Assembly (NCBI GenBank): GCA_040255465.1 | Contig: JBDZVA010000001.1 | Coordinates: 558,001 to 622,000, forward strand | DNA from: UBA5793 sp040255465 | Lineage (GTDB): Bacteria; Planctomycetota; Phycisphaerae; Phycisphaerales; UBA5793 | DNA: 64,000 nt | Direction: 5' to 3' | Shown: in pieces, positions 41,357 through 50,513 of the stretch | Layout of the letters: each line of letters begins with the position of its first letter | How positions within the stretch are numbered: position 1 is the first letter of the stretch | The notes under the pieces: generated by a model | Database searches by the model: none | Told to the model about the DNA's origin: nothing | The model's input: only the letters and a program-made list of their open reading frames with translations | Position numbers and translations under genes: made by a program

Positions 41357-42826
41357 ATGTCGCAGTCTGCTTTCAATTCGAGCCCGGTGGGCGCCAGGCG
41401 TCAGAGCGAGTTGCGCCGCAATCTGTCATCAAGTGTGACGGATGCGATTGCGTATTGCGTGATGGTCGGCGTGGGGGAGACGTACCTCGCGGCGTTTGCG
41501 CTGGCGCTGGGGGTGAGCCAGACGGCGGCGGGTCTGATCGCGACGGTGCCGATCCTCGGCGGCGCGACGCTGCAACTCATGGTGCCGCGCCTCGTGAAGC
41601 GCATCGGCTCGAATCGCAAGGCGGTGGTGCTGTTCTCGACAATCCAGGCGATGTCGTTCATTCCACTGGCGATCGGCGCGTTTGTCGGTTCGATGCCGGT
41701 GTGGGCGCTGTTCGTGACCGCGACGGTGTACTGGGGCTCGGCACTGGCGTGCGGCCCGCCGTGGAACACATGGATGGAATCGCTCGTGCCCAGCCGGATT
41801 CGCGCGCGATACTTTGCGTGGCGGAGTCGTCTGTCGCAGGTGGCGGTCTTTCTGGGGCTGGTCGGCGCGGGACTCATGCTCCAGTATGGGCGTGAGACGG
41901 AGCAGGTGCTCAACGCATTCGCGATTCTCTTTTCGCTCGCGGCGGCGATGCGATTCATCTCGATGGCTTTTCTGGCGCGGCAGAGCGAGGACCGGCTCGA
42001 TCACAGTACGACGCTTCTCGTTTCGCCGCTTGATCTGGTGAAGCGGATGTCGCGCGGCGCCGACGGGCAGCTCATCGCGTACATGCTGGCGGTGCAGGTG
42101 GCGATTCAGATTTCGGGGCCGTACTTCACGCCGTACATGCTGGGGCAGTTGCACTTTTCGTATCACCAGTATCTGCTGCTGCTGGCGGTTTCGTTTGTGG
42201 CCAAGTTTCTCGCGTTTCCACTGTGGGGGCGCGTCGCGTCGGGGCTGGGGGCGCGGCGGCTGTTGTGGATCGGCGGAGTCGGGATCCTGCCGATGTCGGC
42301 GTTGTGGATGATCACGCCGTCGGTTCCGTTTCTTGTCGTCGTGCAGTTGCTCTCGGGCGTCGTGTGGGCGGCGTATGACCTGGGCGTGTTCCTGCTGATT
42401 TTTGAGAACATCGGCGCCAAGGAACGCACCAGCGTGCTGGCGTCGTACAACTTCGCCAACGCCGTGGCGATGGTGGGCGGCTCACTGCTGGGCGGCGTGA
42501 TTCTCAAGGTAATGCTCGAATCAACTGGCGCGTACATGACGCTGTTCGGCCTGTCGGCGATCGTGCGCGTGTTTACGCTGCTGCTGCTGTGGAAGGTGAC
42601 GGCGGAGCGGCGTCATCCGGTCACCATGGATCTGCGACCGCTGGCGGTTCGCCCGCAGATGGGCGGCATCGAGCGGCCGGTGTTTGCGAGCTTGGAAGAT
42701 GAAGAGGGCGGCGCTGATGCGGCCGACCCGGATGACGGCCAGTTTGGCGCGGACTCCGATACCTACTCGACCAACGGGACGGTGGCGTCAGACTCGGCGG
42801 AGACGCTTGAGCACGTCGGCAGCTGA
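41357..42826 (+). CDS. MFS transporter
   Basis: 489 residues with 12 predicted helices in residues 20-425, followed by a long acidic cytoplasmic tail (EDEEGGADAADPDDG). Family features include the loop LMVPRLVKRIGSNRKAVV between helices 2 and 3 (motif A region) and LVPSRIRARYFAWRSRLSQV. Substrate is unknown. Start at ATG 41357; TTG 41348 is the alternative. No Shine-Dalgarno is clear. Confidence 0.85.
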   Translation: MSQSAFNSSPVGARRQSELRRNLSSSVTDAIAYCVMVGVGETYLAAFALALGVSQTAAGLIATVPILGGATLQLMVPRLVKRIGSNRKAVVLFSTIQAMSFIPLAIGAFVGSMPVWALFVTATVYWGSALACGPPWNTWMESLVPSRIRARYFAWRSRLSQVAVFLGLVGAGLMLQYGRETEQVLNAFAILFSLAAAMRFISMAFLARQSEDRLDHSTTLLVSPLDLVKRMSRGADGQLIAYMLAVQVAIQISGPYFTPYMLGQLHFSYHQYLLLLAVSFVAKFLAFPLWGRVASGLGARRLLWIGGVGILPMSALWMITPSVPFLVVVQLLSGVVWAAYDLGVFLLIFENIGAKERTSVLASYNFANAVAMVGGSLLGGVILKVMLESTGAYMTLFGLSAIVRVFTLLLLWKVTAERRHPVTMDLRPLAVRPQMGGIERPVFASLEDEEGGADAADPDDGQFGADSDTYSTNGTVASDSAETLEHVGS

Positions 42827-42923
42827 TCGCAGATCGGTCGTTCTTATCAATGTGAAGTTCGAACGCGAGATTCGCATTGGCAAGTTGTGCGTTCGCGAAT
42901 CCGCGGGCGGTAGGTGTGGCGAA

Positions 42924-43406
42924 TCATTTTCGCCCGAGGCGTTTGAGCGTTTGCGTCGTTGATCGACCCTCGGCGTGTTCGAGGACGACGACTTCTCCGC
43001 CATACGCCCGCACGAATCTGTGCCCGACAACCTGGGATGGCTTGTAGTCGCCACCTTTGACGAGCACATCAGGGTGCACGGCACGGATGAGCGGCTCGAC
43101 GCTGTCGGTATCGAACGCGACGAGATAGGTCACGAACGGCAGAGCGGCGAGGATCTCGGCGCGATCGGTCAGGGTGTTGACGGGTCGACCCCTGCCCTTG
43201 ATGCGGCGGACGGATTCATCGGTGTTGAGGCCGACAACAAGCCGATCGCCAAGTTGGCGAGCGGCGCGGAGGTAGCGAACGTGGCCGACGTGAAGGATGT
43301 CGAAGCAACCGTTGGTGAAGACGATGCGTTCGCGGCGTTTTCGATGTTGCGCCAATCGGATGAGCAGGGTGTCGAGTTGGATCAGTTTGCGGACGGCGGC
43401 GGTCAT
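42924..43406 (-). CDS. hldE: D-glycero-beta-D-manno-heptose 1-phosphate adenylyltransferase
   Basis: 160 residues, equal to the C-terminal (RfaE2) half of HldE without the kinase half. FTNGCFDILHVGHVRYLRAA holds the HxGH nucleotidyl transfer motif, then LVVGLNTDESVRRIKG, PVNTLTDRAEILAALPFV and LVKGGDYKPSQVVG. It makes ADP-heptose for the LPS inner core. It overlaps lpxK by 4 bases (ATGA). The symbol is that of the fused enzyme; here only the second half is present (RfaE2 or HldC). Confidence 0.93.
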   Translation of the reverse strand: MTAAVRKLIQLDTLLIRLAQHRKRRERIVFTNGCFDILHVGHVRYLRAARQLGDRLVVGLNTDESVRRIKGRGRPVNTLTDRAEILAALPFVTYLVAFDTDSVEPLIRAVHPDVLVKGGDYKPSQVVGHRFVRAYGGEVVVLEHAEGRSTTQTLKRLGRK

Positions 43407-44476
43407 GCGTGCTCCGTTTGCCGGCTGAAGATGTTGCGGATGCGCTTGATGAGCCAGTCGCCGCCTCGCTCGGGTTCGAACTCCAATCGCGGTCGATGAA
43501 AGACGGCGTCGATGCGATGGTGTTTGAGGAGGGGTTCGATCTTGGTCCAGTCCTTGGCGGTGGTGAGGATGCCGTCGGTGTTGGCGGCGTGTCGGGCCGC
43601 GTCTTTGAGCATGGAGGCGTGGTACGTCGCGTGGTCGCGGAGGATGATGGTATCGGCGAGTCGCGCGCCGGCCCGGCCGGCCATGGCGAGGAAGGCGTCG
43701 GGGTGGCCGATGCCGCACAGGGCGATGAAGGTGCGACCCTTGAGCCAGTTCACATCGCGCGGTTGTTCGGCGTCAGATGAATCGACGCGCGTCCAGATGG
43801 AGCGGAACTCGACCCGCGGCGGTTCGCCGACGATCTGGGAAATCTCCGATCGCAGCGCGCCGAGCGCATCATGGCGAAGCAGGTCGGTGCGCGTGAGGGC
43901 GACGACGTGAGCGCGTGCGAGGCTGGACACCGGTTCGCGCAGGTAGCCGCGCGGCAGAACGGCGTCGTTGAAGGGGCTGCGCAGGGCATCGATGAGGACG
44001 ATGTCGAGATCGCGATGCAACTGGCGATGCTGGAAGCCGTCGTCGAGGAGAATGACATCGATGTCGTGATGCTGATCCAGGTAGTGGGTGATTGCGGCGC
44101 AGCGATCGGGGTCGGCGATGACGGGGACGGTGGCGAGGCGTGCTTCGTGCTCGAGTTGCTCGTCGCTTTTCTGATGGCGGCGGGATTTGTAGCCGCGCAT
44201 GGCGATGGCGGGCTTGTGGCCGGCTTGCGTCAGTTGTGTTGCGAGCCAGGAGACCATGGGCGTCTTGCCGGTGCCGCCCGCGCTGAGGTTGCCGACACTG
44301 ATGACGGGTCGGTCGACGCGGGCCGGCGCGTGGCGCTCCCAGTAGCGGTTGCGCCGGGCGACGACGCTGGCGTAGGCGGCGCTGAGCGGCCAGCCCAGGA
44401 AGCGCAGCGGGCGCGGCAGCGGACTTCCCGGGCTGTTCGCGTGCGAGGTGTTTTGAAGTTGACGCTCGTCACTCAT
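43403..44476 (-). CDS. lpxK: Tetraacyldisaccharide 4'-kinase
   Basis: 357 residues, close to the family length. The P-loop is VGNLSAGGTGKTPMV, and VILLDDGFQHRQLHRDLDIV is the catalytic Asp-rich DDGFQH motif. The N-terminus has a hydrophobic patch (LGWPLSAAYASVVARRNRYW). It phosphorylates the lipid A disaccharide at the 4' position at the inner membrane. It overlaps the upstream membrane protein gene by 8 bases and hldE by 4. Confidence 0.94.
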   Translation of the reverse strand: MSDERQLQNTSHANSPGSPLPRPLRFLGWPLSAAYASVVARRNRYWERHAPARVDRPVISVGNLSAGGTGKTPMVSWLATQLTQAGHKPAIAMRGYKSRRHQKSDEQLEHEARLATVPVIADPDRCAAITHYLDQHHDIDVILLDDGFQHRQLHRDLDIVLIDALRSPFNDAVLPRGYLREPVSSLARAHVVALTRTDLLRHDALGALRSEISQIVGEPPRVEFRSIWTRVDSSDAEQPRDVNWLKGRTFIALCGIGHPDAFLAMAGRAGARLADTIILRDHATYHASMLKDAARHAANTDGILTTAKDWTKIEPLLKHHRIDAVFHRPRLEFEPERGGDWLIKRIRNIFSRQTEHA

Positions 44477-44918
44477 GACTACCCGCCGATTTGGCGCCAC
44501 CCTCAGGCAGCGTGGATCCATCGGTTGTCTTCGCCGCCCCGAGGTCGTGGAATGCTTCGCGGCGCAGGTTCTTCTGGATGCGGCGGTGGAGGCGCATGGT
44601 GTTGATCGAATCGACAATGGCGAAGGCGATGGTGAGCAGGATGAGCAGGACGACGCCGATCCACGCAGCGGTGAACTGGCCCGGGCGGCGATCGCCGTCG
44701 GCGATGCTCAGGGCGTAGACGAGCATGAGCGTGAGGGTGAACTGCACCATGGTGTTGGCGCGGCGGATGCGGCGGCGACTGGGTGGAATGCCGCGCGGAC
44801 GCAGACGACGCCAGTACATGATGAGCACGCCGACGATGATGACGGCGGCCGGCGCGGTCCACGCGAGGGGGACGAGCGGGCCGTAGTCGGCGGTGATGTC
44901 GGCGAGCAGTGGCGTCAT
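44469..44918 (-). CDS. Small membrane protein in the LPS operon
   Basis: 149 residues. Three helices: LAWTAPAAVIIVGVLIMYW, TMVQFTLTLMLVYALSI and AWIGVVLLILLTIAFAIVDS. A basic loop RRLRPRGIPPSRRRIRRAN lies between the first two. No family is recognised. It overlaps maf by 4 bases and lpxK by 8, so it is clearly cotranslated with them. Confidence 0.75.
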   Translation of the reverse strand: MTPLLADITADYGPLVPLAWTAPAAVIIVGVLIMYWRRLRPRGIPPSRRRIRRANTMVQFTLTLMLVYALSIADGDRRPGQFTAAWIGVVLLILLTIAFAIVDSINTMRLHRRIQKNLRREAFHDLGAAKTTDGSTLPEGGAKSAGSHE

Positions 44919-45565
44919 GTAGCGCTCGGGGGATTCGCGTGCGGTTGCGGGGTGATGTTCCAGCGTCGGGCAAGGTAGTGTGTCAGTCGTTGCATCGGCA
45001 GTCCCATGATGGTCGCGGGATCGCCCTGGTATTGAATCGGCCAACCGGCGGCGAGTCGTTCGGAAAGGTTGTAGGCGCCTGCTTTGCCGCGCCACTGGCC
45101 CGTGGCGATGTATTGCTCGATGGAGTCGGCAGGGATATCGCCGACGGTGACGCGGGCGATGTCGACGAAAAGATCTTCGCGGCCGGTGGCGACGTGGATG
45201 ATCGAGACGCCGGTGATGACGTCGTGCTCACGATTGGAGAGATCGATGATGATTTCCCGGGCGTGGTCGGCATCGCGCGGCTGGCCGATGATGCGGTCGT
45301 CGACTTCGACGACCGTGTCGGACCCGATGATGAGGGCGTTGGCGCGGGGTGTGACGGAGTGGTGGGCGGCAGCGCGGGCCTTGAGGTGGGCGAGGGCAGC
45401 GGTCCATTGTGGGACCGTCACACGGCCGGGTGTGAGCTCGCCGTCGTCGATGAAGGTGGCGATGGTGTCCACCTCGTAGCCCGCCTCGCGCAGGAGCAGC
45501 AGGCGACGCGGCGAGCGGCTGGCGAGGAGCAGGCCCGGGCAGCTTTCTTCTGGATCGGAGGTCAT
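44915..45565 (-). CDS. maf: Maf-like nucleotide pyrophosphatase
   Basis: 216 residues. LLASRSPRRLLLLREAGYEV, the catalytic region IIGSDTVVEVDDRIIGQPRD, and GKAGAYNLSERLAAGW follow the Maf order. It hydrolyses non-canonical or pyrimidine nucleoside triphosphates to the monophosphate. Its place inside an LPS operon is unusual. ATGA overlaps link it to both neighbours. Confidence 0.92.
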   Translation of the reverse strand: MTSDPEESCPGLLLASRSPRRLLLLREAGYEVDTIATFIDDGELTPGRVTVPQWTAALAHLKARAAAHHSVTPRANALIIGSDTVVEVDDRIIGQPRDADHAREIIIDLSNREHDVITGVSIIHVATGREDLFVDIARVTVGDIPADSIEQYIATGQWRGKAGAYNLSERLAAGWPIQYQGDPATIMGLPMQRLTHYLARRWNITPQPHANPPSAT

Positions 45566-46635
45566 TGGGGATTCTCTGCCGGCGCGGCGAGGCGTTGATC
45601 GATGCGCTCGATGACCTCCGCGACGGTGATGCGTTCCATGATGGATGAGCCGAGCGAGGCGTCCTTGTGGCTGAGAGTCGATGGATCGACGGGTGGCTGG
45701 ATGACCCACTGCTCGCCGCGGTAGGGTCCGACGAGAGCAACATCGGTGGGGCCGAAGAGCGCAACGTAGGGCCGGACGAAGCCGACGGCCATGTGAAGCG
45801 AGGCGGAGTCATTGGCGACGATGAGCGAGCCGCCGGCGATGACGGCCATGAGGCCGCCGACGGTTGTTTGGCCGACGAGGTCGTTGATGCGATCGTCGGT
45901 GCGGGCGAGTTCGAGGAGGGGTTCGATCTGCGAGCGTTCGTCTTTGCCGCCGACGATGGCGATGCGCTCGAAGCCTGACGCGAGCAGGTGGTTTGCGAGT
46001 TGCACGAATCGATCGGCGGGCCAGCGCTTGGAAGTCCAGCGGCTGGTCGGCGCGAGGACGGCGTAGCGTTGATTCTTCAATCCGGTGGAGACTCGCGTGT
46101 CGTTCCACCATTGCGTCGCTTCGTCTGGGACGTAGAGGCGCATGTCGCGGTGGGCGGGCACGCCGTCGGCTTCGAGCAGTGCGAGCATGCGATCGACGGT
46201 GTGCATGGCGGCGGGTATTTTGTGGCGGTGGGTGTAGCCGAGGTAGCCAGCCTCGCGTGCGTCGGCGAACCCGACGCGTCTGGGAGCGCGGGTCTGCCAG
46301 GTGATCAGGCCGGAGCGGGCGAGTCCTTGCAGGTCGTAAACCAAGTCGTAGCCTGTAGTTCGGAGCGACCTGCTCCACGCGAGCCACTGGCGGGCCACGG
46401 GGAGACTTCGCCAGACTCGTGAAAAATGCCGCCTCGCAAACGGAATAACGGAATTGAGGTCGGGATGGGCCCGAACCGCATCGACGAATGAATCCTGGAC
46501 GATCCAGTCGATTGCGGCGTGGGGAAAGGCCCGACGAAGGCTGACGAGAACGGGCACCGTCCGGCAGACATCGCCCAAGGCGCTGGGCCGAACGATGGCG
46601 ATACGATTGACTGGTCTGGGTGGGCTGCCGTTCAC
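45562..46635 (-). CDS. ADP-heptose:LPS heptosyltransferase-like, GT9
   Basis: 357 residues. IVRPSALGDVCRTVPVLVSL starts the family; VYDLQGLARSGLITW, VLAPTSRWTSKRWPADRF, and ANDSASLHMAVGFVRPYVALFGPTD (in two parts) are the GT-B donor-site motifs. It adds heptose to Kdo or to heptose in the inner core. I cannot separate WaaC from WaaF or WaaQ types. The start is GTG 46635; TACATT lies 7 bases before it. It is the first gene of the operon. Confidence 0.87.
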   Translation of the reverse strand: MNGSPPRPVNRIAIVRPSALGDVCRTVPVLVSLRRAFPHAAIDWIVQDSFVDAVRAHPDLNSVIPFARRHFSRVWRSLPVARQWLAWSRSLRTTGYDLVYDLQGLARSGLITWQTRAPRRVGFADAREAGYLGYTHRHKIPAAMHTVDRMLALLEADGVPAHRDMRLYVPDEATQWWNDTRVSTGLKNQRYAVLAPTSRWTSKRWPADRFVQLANHLLASGFERIAIVGGKDERSQIEPLLELARTDDRINDLVGQTTVGGLMAVIAGGSLIVANDSASLHMAVGFVRPYVALFGPTDVALVGPYRGEQWVIQPPVDPSTLSHKDASLGSSIMERITVAEVIERIDQRLAAPAENPQ

Positions 46636-46716
46636 GCGAAGTAATGTAGTGGTTTGCGTGCTGAGGGGCGAATCGCAGACCGGTTCGATAGACGGAATTA
46701 CGCAAGGAGCGAGACA

Positions 46717-48522
46717 ATGAGCAGGTTACTCGACCGGAGCCGCGTCGTCGGCGTGGCGTTTTGCAGCGCGGCGATGGTGGTTGGCAGCCCTGCACTGGCG
46801 CAGAGCGAGGCGTTGGTGGTTCTGCGGGGTTCGGGATTGAAGCAAGTCTTTACCGCGCCGGCGGACGAGGGGATGGCCCGGGCGATGGGCATGCTCAGCC
46901 AGCGGCTGAGGGAGATTCCCATCGAGATCAGCGCGCTGGCGCAGGATGAGGAGGCCGACCAGGCGATGGCGATGCTGACCAGCATCATGCCGCTGGTGGC
47001 GGGGATGCTCGATCATCCGTGCGAGTTCACCCTCATCGACCATGGTGGGATGGCGAACATGCTGCCCGACCTGGACGCGCGCATCGTGGTGCAGACGGGC
47101 GATCGGGACGTCACGACCCAGATGCACAACGCCGTGCGATTCATGGCGCAGATGGCCGCCGAGCATGAAGCGGACATGGAACTGTCCGCGATGGGCGGCG
47201 GGAAGATGATGAAGCTGACGCTGCCGATGGGGCAGTTCGTATTCGGGCCGGGCAATGATGCGGAGACGCAGTTTGTCTTTGGGCTGGACGCCGCGGGCGA
47301 TGGTATCGACATGGGCTCGTTCAAAGTTCCCTCGCCGAGCGAACTGGATGGCGCCAAGCTCGACGCGCAGTTGTACGTCAACGTCAAGTCGATGGCCAGG
47401 GTTCTGACGCGCGTGATGGAATCGCATGGCGATCCGAACGCCCAGCAGGTCAGCGAGACGATCGCCCAGTTCATGCCCGAGGGAGATCTGGACATCGTGG
47501 GCGGGTCGGCGATCAAGAACGGCCGGCGCTGGTCGGTGCTTCGCGCACGCGGCGCGGTGACCACGCTGGAGAACGTGACGACGGCGTTTGCGGCATTGAT
47601 CGGCGAAGTGAATCTGCATCCTGATCCGATCTCGCCGGATGCTTTCAAACTCATTCCCCAGGATGTGACGACGGCCAGCGTGCAGGTGCAGGATCTCAGC
47701 AGCATGGTCGCGCCGCTTCAGATGGTGGCGTTCCAGGCCGGGTTGCCCGAGCTGGTCGGCGTGATCGAATCGCTGGGCAAGACGTGGGTGACGTACATGT
47801 CGGATGAAACCGGCGGCGGCGGACTCATGTCGCTGGTCATGATCCAGCCCGACGTGAACGCCAAGGCTATGGCTGACTCGCTTTCCGAACTGGCGAACTC
47901 CGCCAACCTGCATGCGTCGGTGTTGCACGGCTATGTTCGCATGCGTGAGTGGGAAACCAAGGATGAACGCGGCGGCGCGATGAAGCTGCACAGCCTCGCC
48001 TTCCCGGGCCTGCCTGTTCCGTTTGAAGTTTCGCTGGGCGTGGTAGACGATCATCTCGTCATCGGCGCCACGCCTCAGGGCGTGCTCGCGGCCGTCGATC
48101 ACTGGCGCAGCGGTCGGCCGAGCCTGTCGGACAACGCTCGCTTCAAGGAAGCCAGCGCGGGTCTGCTGGGCAATGCCCAGAAGGTGACGTTTATGGACAT
48201 GCCCAACAACATCGGCCGCGGCTATCCGGTCGCGCAGATGCTCGGCTCGGCGGTGGCGAACTTTGTCCGCTCGCCCGTTGATCCGTCGCGCGACCCGGGC
48301 GTCGTCACTCCCTCAATGCGCACGCTGGCCAGGAACGCCAAGGCGTGGATCGGCGTGACGAGCATCCAGGGCGGCGACTTCGTGTTCATCTCCTCGGGTG
48401 ATCCTTCGATCATGGTCAATGTGGCCGGAGGCGCAGGCTCACTGGGCATCACGCCGGCCCTGCTCGGCGTGGGCGTGGCTGCGGCCATGGCCGAGCAGCA
48501 CGGCGGGATGAACATGCATTGA
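46717..48522 (+). CDS. Large exported protein, unknown function
   Basis: 601 residues. A signal peptide (VVGVAFCSAAMVVGSPALAQ) ends near residue 28. The mature protein alternates alpha/beta segments and is rich in Met and Ala, with few motifs (VVLRGSGLKQVFTAPADEG at the start; LGVVDDHLVIGATPQGVLAAVDHW near residue 460). The type resembles DUF3352-like planctomycete proteins. AAGGAG lies 8 bases before ATG. It is followed by a terminator and a possibly related gene. Confidence 0.72.
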   Translation: MSRLLDRSRVVGVAFCSAAMVVGSPALAQSEALVVLRGSGLKQVFTAPADEGMARAMGMLSQRLREIPIEISALAQDEEADQAMAMLTSIMPLVAGMLDHPCEFTLIDHGGMANMLPDLDARIVVQTGDRDVTTQMHNAVRFMAQMAAEHEADMELSAMGGGKMMKLTLPMGQFVFGPGNDAETQFVFGLDAAGDGIDMGSFKVPSPSELDGAKLDAQLYVNVKSMARVLTRVMESHGDPNAQQVSETIAQFMPEGDLDIVGGSAIKNGRRWSVLRARGAVTTLENVTTAFAALIGEVNLHPDPISPDAFKLIPQDVTTASVQVQDLSSMVAPLQMVAFQAGLPELVGVIESLGKTWVTYMSDETGGGGLMSLVMIQPDVNAKAMADSLSELANSANLHASVLHGYVRMREWETKDERGGAMKLHSLAFPGLPVPFEVSLGVVDDHLVIGATPQGVLAAVDHWRSGRPSLSDNARFKEASAGLLGNAQKVTFMDMPNNIGRGYPVAQMLGSAVANFVRSPVDPSRDPGVVTPSMRTLARNAKAWIGVTSIQGGDFVFISSGDPSIMVNVAGGAGSLGITPALLGVGVAAAMAEQHGGMNMH

Positions 48523-48555
48523 TGATGCATGACCCGGTGACAGGTTGATTGCTGC

Positions 48556-48586
48556 GGACGCCGTCGATTCAATCTCGACGGCGTCC
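48556..48586 (+). terminator. Hairpin terminator
   Basis: A perfect 12-base stem (48556-48567 with 48575-48586) closes a TTCAATC loop and is followed by GTTCATTTT. It ends the gene at 46717-48522. Confidence 0.75.
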
Positions 48587-48632
48587 GTTCATTTTCGCCC
48601 TGACTTGCGGTTGGGCGGCATCCGGGAGGGAC

Positions 48633-50066
48633 ATGCGAGGATTGAACTCAATTCGATACCTGGCGGTGGTGCTGGTGACGGTGGCCGGCGGCTGGCGCGC
48701 CCATGCCGCGGCGGCGCCGAGCATTCCGCCTGATGCCGTGGCGTTCTATCGATTTGATCCCTCGCGCTTTGATACAAAGACTGCGGCCTTCCTGCCGCTG
48801 GCGCTCAAGATGGCGGAGCAGGCGGGGCTGGTGAGCGCCGAGTTTCATCCGCTTTTTGACGGGATCCTGGCGGCGAGCGTGGCGGGGGCGGTGCCGCACA
48901 CGGTGTGCGTGCTCGATCTGGATGCGGAGTTTGACGAGCAGGCCAAGAACGGCTTTCGCGTCACGGCGCTGCAGGCGGTGCTCGTGCTCGAATCGACGCG
49001 CGATCATCGCGGATTTCTTTCCACGCTCGGAACGATCCTTTCGCACTATCGAGCCGAAGGGGAAGGTGAGGCGGATGGCAAGCAGGAACTCTTCGACCTG
49101 CCCGGCGGTCAGCGGGCGGCGCGGTTTCGCAATCCCGCGTGGCCTTCGTGGCAGACGGTCGAGTGGGCCTCGCTGGGCGATTCGTTCGTCGTCGGACTGG
49201 GGAGCGGTTCACTGGCGCGCTGGGTGACGGCCCAGGCGAACGCAGCGCCCAATCCCGCGCTGGCGCTGCATCGCATCACCGCGCAGCGCGAGCCGGGTAG
49301 TGCGTCGTTTCTGGAAGTGTGGATCAATCTCGACGAGTTGCACGAGCGCATGCCTGATATTCTCGCGCAGGGCCGGCCGCGGCGGATGCTCACGACGTGG
49401 CAACTCGACAACGCGCGCAACTGGATGTTTCACGGCCGGTGGAAGGACGAGTTTCTCGTCGCGGACCTGACGTGGCAGCGGCGCAGCGAGTCGATCGATG
49501 TGGTGGCGCGCAAGTCGCTCACGCTCGATCACTGGCCGGGCGATCTGACGCTGCCCAAGCCGGAGGGCAAGTACTGCGTGGTGATCCCGATCGATCTGCG
49601 CGCGTCGTTTGATCGGGTGCTCGCTGCGTATCGCGATACGCTGCGTGAAGACAAACTGCCCGAGTTTGATGCGCGGGTGAAGCAGTATCGGATCAAGCAG
49701 CGATCGGCGTATGACGCGCTGTGGTCGGCCTTTGAGCCGTACGTGGTGCTGAGTAATGATCCGCCGCCGGCTGTGCCGGTGCCGGGCGCGACGACGGTGT
49801 ACTTCGAACTCAAGGACCCGCGCCAGGCGGCGGCGACACAGCGGCGACTGGAATCGCTGCTCAGTCAGTTCATGACTTCGGACGATCCACAGAGGCTGGG
49901 CGAGTCGGCGGTGCGCCACGAGCGCGATGGCAACTACTACTGGCTGCAACTCGAAAAGAGCGGCACACTGCGCGTGCCGTCGTGGGGCTGGGTTGGACGG
50001 TATCTCGTGGGCGGCTGGGGGCCGAGTGTGGTGGAGTACAACCGGAAGAAGCTGGGCGGGCGGTGA
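48633..50066 (+). CDS. Second large exported protein, unknown function
   Basis: 477 residues. A signal peptide (YLAVVLVTVAGGWRAHAAAA) precedes PSIPPDAVAFYRFDPSRFDT. Motifs such as LGDSFVVGLGSGSLARWV and VPGATTVYFELKDPRQA recall the preceding protein in layout (a display or usher-like alpha/beta protein), but similarity is too weak to call paralogy. GGGAGG precedes the ATG. A repeat-rich gap region follows at once. Confidence 0.7.
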   Translation: MRGLNSIRYLAVVLVTVAGGWRAHAAAAPSIPPDAVAFYRFDPSRFDTKTAAFLPLALKMAEQAGLVSAEFHPLFDGILAASVAGAVPHTVCVLDLDAEFDEQAKNGFRVTALQAVLVLESTRDHRGFLSTLGTILSHYRAEGEGEADGKQELFDLPGGQRAARFRNPAWPSWQTVEWASLGDSFVVGLGSGSLARWVTAQANAAPNPALALHRITAQREPGSASFLEVWINLDELHERMPDILAQGRPRRMLTTWQLDNARNWMFHGRWKDEFLVADLTWQRRSESIDVVARKSLTLDHWPGDLTLPKPEGKYCVVIPIDLRASFDRVLAAYRDTLREDKLPEFDARVKQYRIKQRSAYDALWSAFEPYVVLSNDPPPAVPVPGATTVYFELKDPRQAAATQRRLESLLSQFMTSDDPQRLGESAVRHERDGNYYWLQLEKSGTLRVPSWGWVGRYLVGGWGPSVVEYNRKKLGGR

Positions 50067-50078
50067 AGCGAAACTGGG

Positions 50079-50230
50079 TGCCATGCTTCATCGGCTTCCT
50101 GGCCTGAGCCGTGTCGAAGGCTGCGTGAAGCATGACGGGGTGCAGGTGCGCTCGATTTTGGAGGATCGTTGCGTGTGTGCCGCGCGCTTGCATGCTTCGC
50201 CCGAAGTGGGTCGAAGCATGGCGCCCCGAT
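50079..50230. repeat. Tandem intergenic repeat, unit 1
   Basis: It begins GTGCCATGCTTCATCGGC and ends CGAAGCATGGCGCCCCG. Two inverted pairs, CATGCTTCA/TGAAGCATG and CATGCTTCG/CGAAGCATG, should fold as hairpins. Confidence 0.85.
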
Positions 50231-50246
50231 AAGAGTGCGCCAAGGG

Positions 50247-50497
50247 TGCCATGCTTCATCGGCTTCCTGGCCTGAGCCGTGTCGAAGGCTGCGTGAAGNN
50301 NNNNNNNNNNNNNNNNNNNNNNNNNNNNNNNNNNNNNNNNNNNNNNNNNNNNNNNNNNNNNNNNNNNNNNNNNNNNNNNNNNNNNNNNNNNNNNNNNNCA
50401 TGACAGGATGCAGGTGCGCTCGGTTGCGGAGGACTGTTGCGAGTGTTCCGCGCGCTTGCATGCTTCGCCCGAAGCGGGTCGAAGCATGGCACCCCGG
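50247..50497. repeat. Tandem intergenic repeat, unit 2, interrupted by the gap
   Basis: The first 52 bases are identical to unit 1. After the N run the sequence resumes at the matching place and ends GGTCGAAGCATGGCACCCCG with several substitutions. An unknown number of further copies may be missing. Confidence 0.8.
50299..50398. other. Assembly gap of exactly 100 N
   Basis: A round length of 100 is the usual placeholder for a gap of unknown size. It falls inside the repeat, which explains the broken assembly. Confidence 0.98.
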
Positions 50498-50513
50498 GGA
50501 CAATTGCGCCCGC

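Larger units (their letters stand above)
50067..50513. other. Repeat-rich region holding the assembly gap
   Basis: 447 bases between an exported protein gene and a minus-strand HEAT-like gene. It is made almost entirely of a repeat with a period near 168 bases plus 100 N. No gene is supported. Confidence 0.8.

Noticed and set aside
50079..50497. CRISPR-like array
   Set aside because: The repeated unit is about 150 bases long with no short repeat plus spacer pattern and no cas genes nearby.
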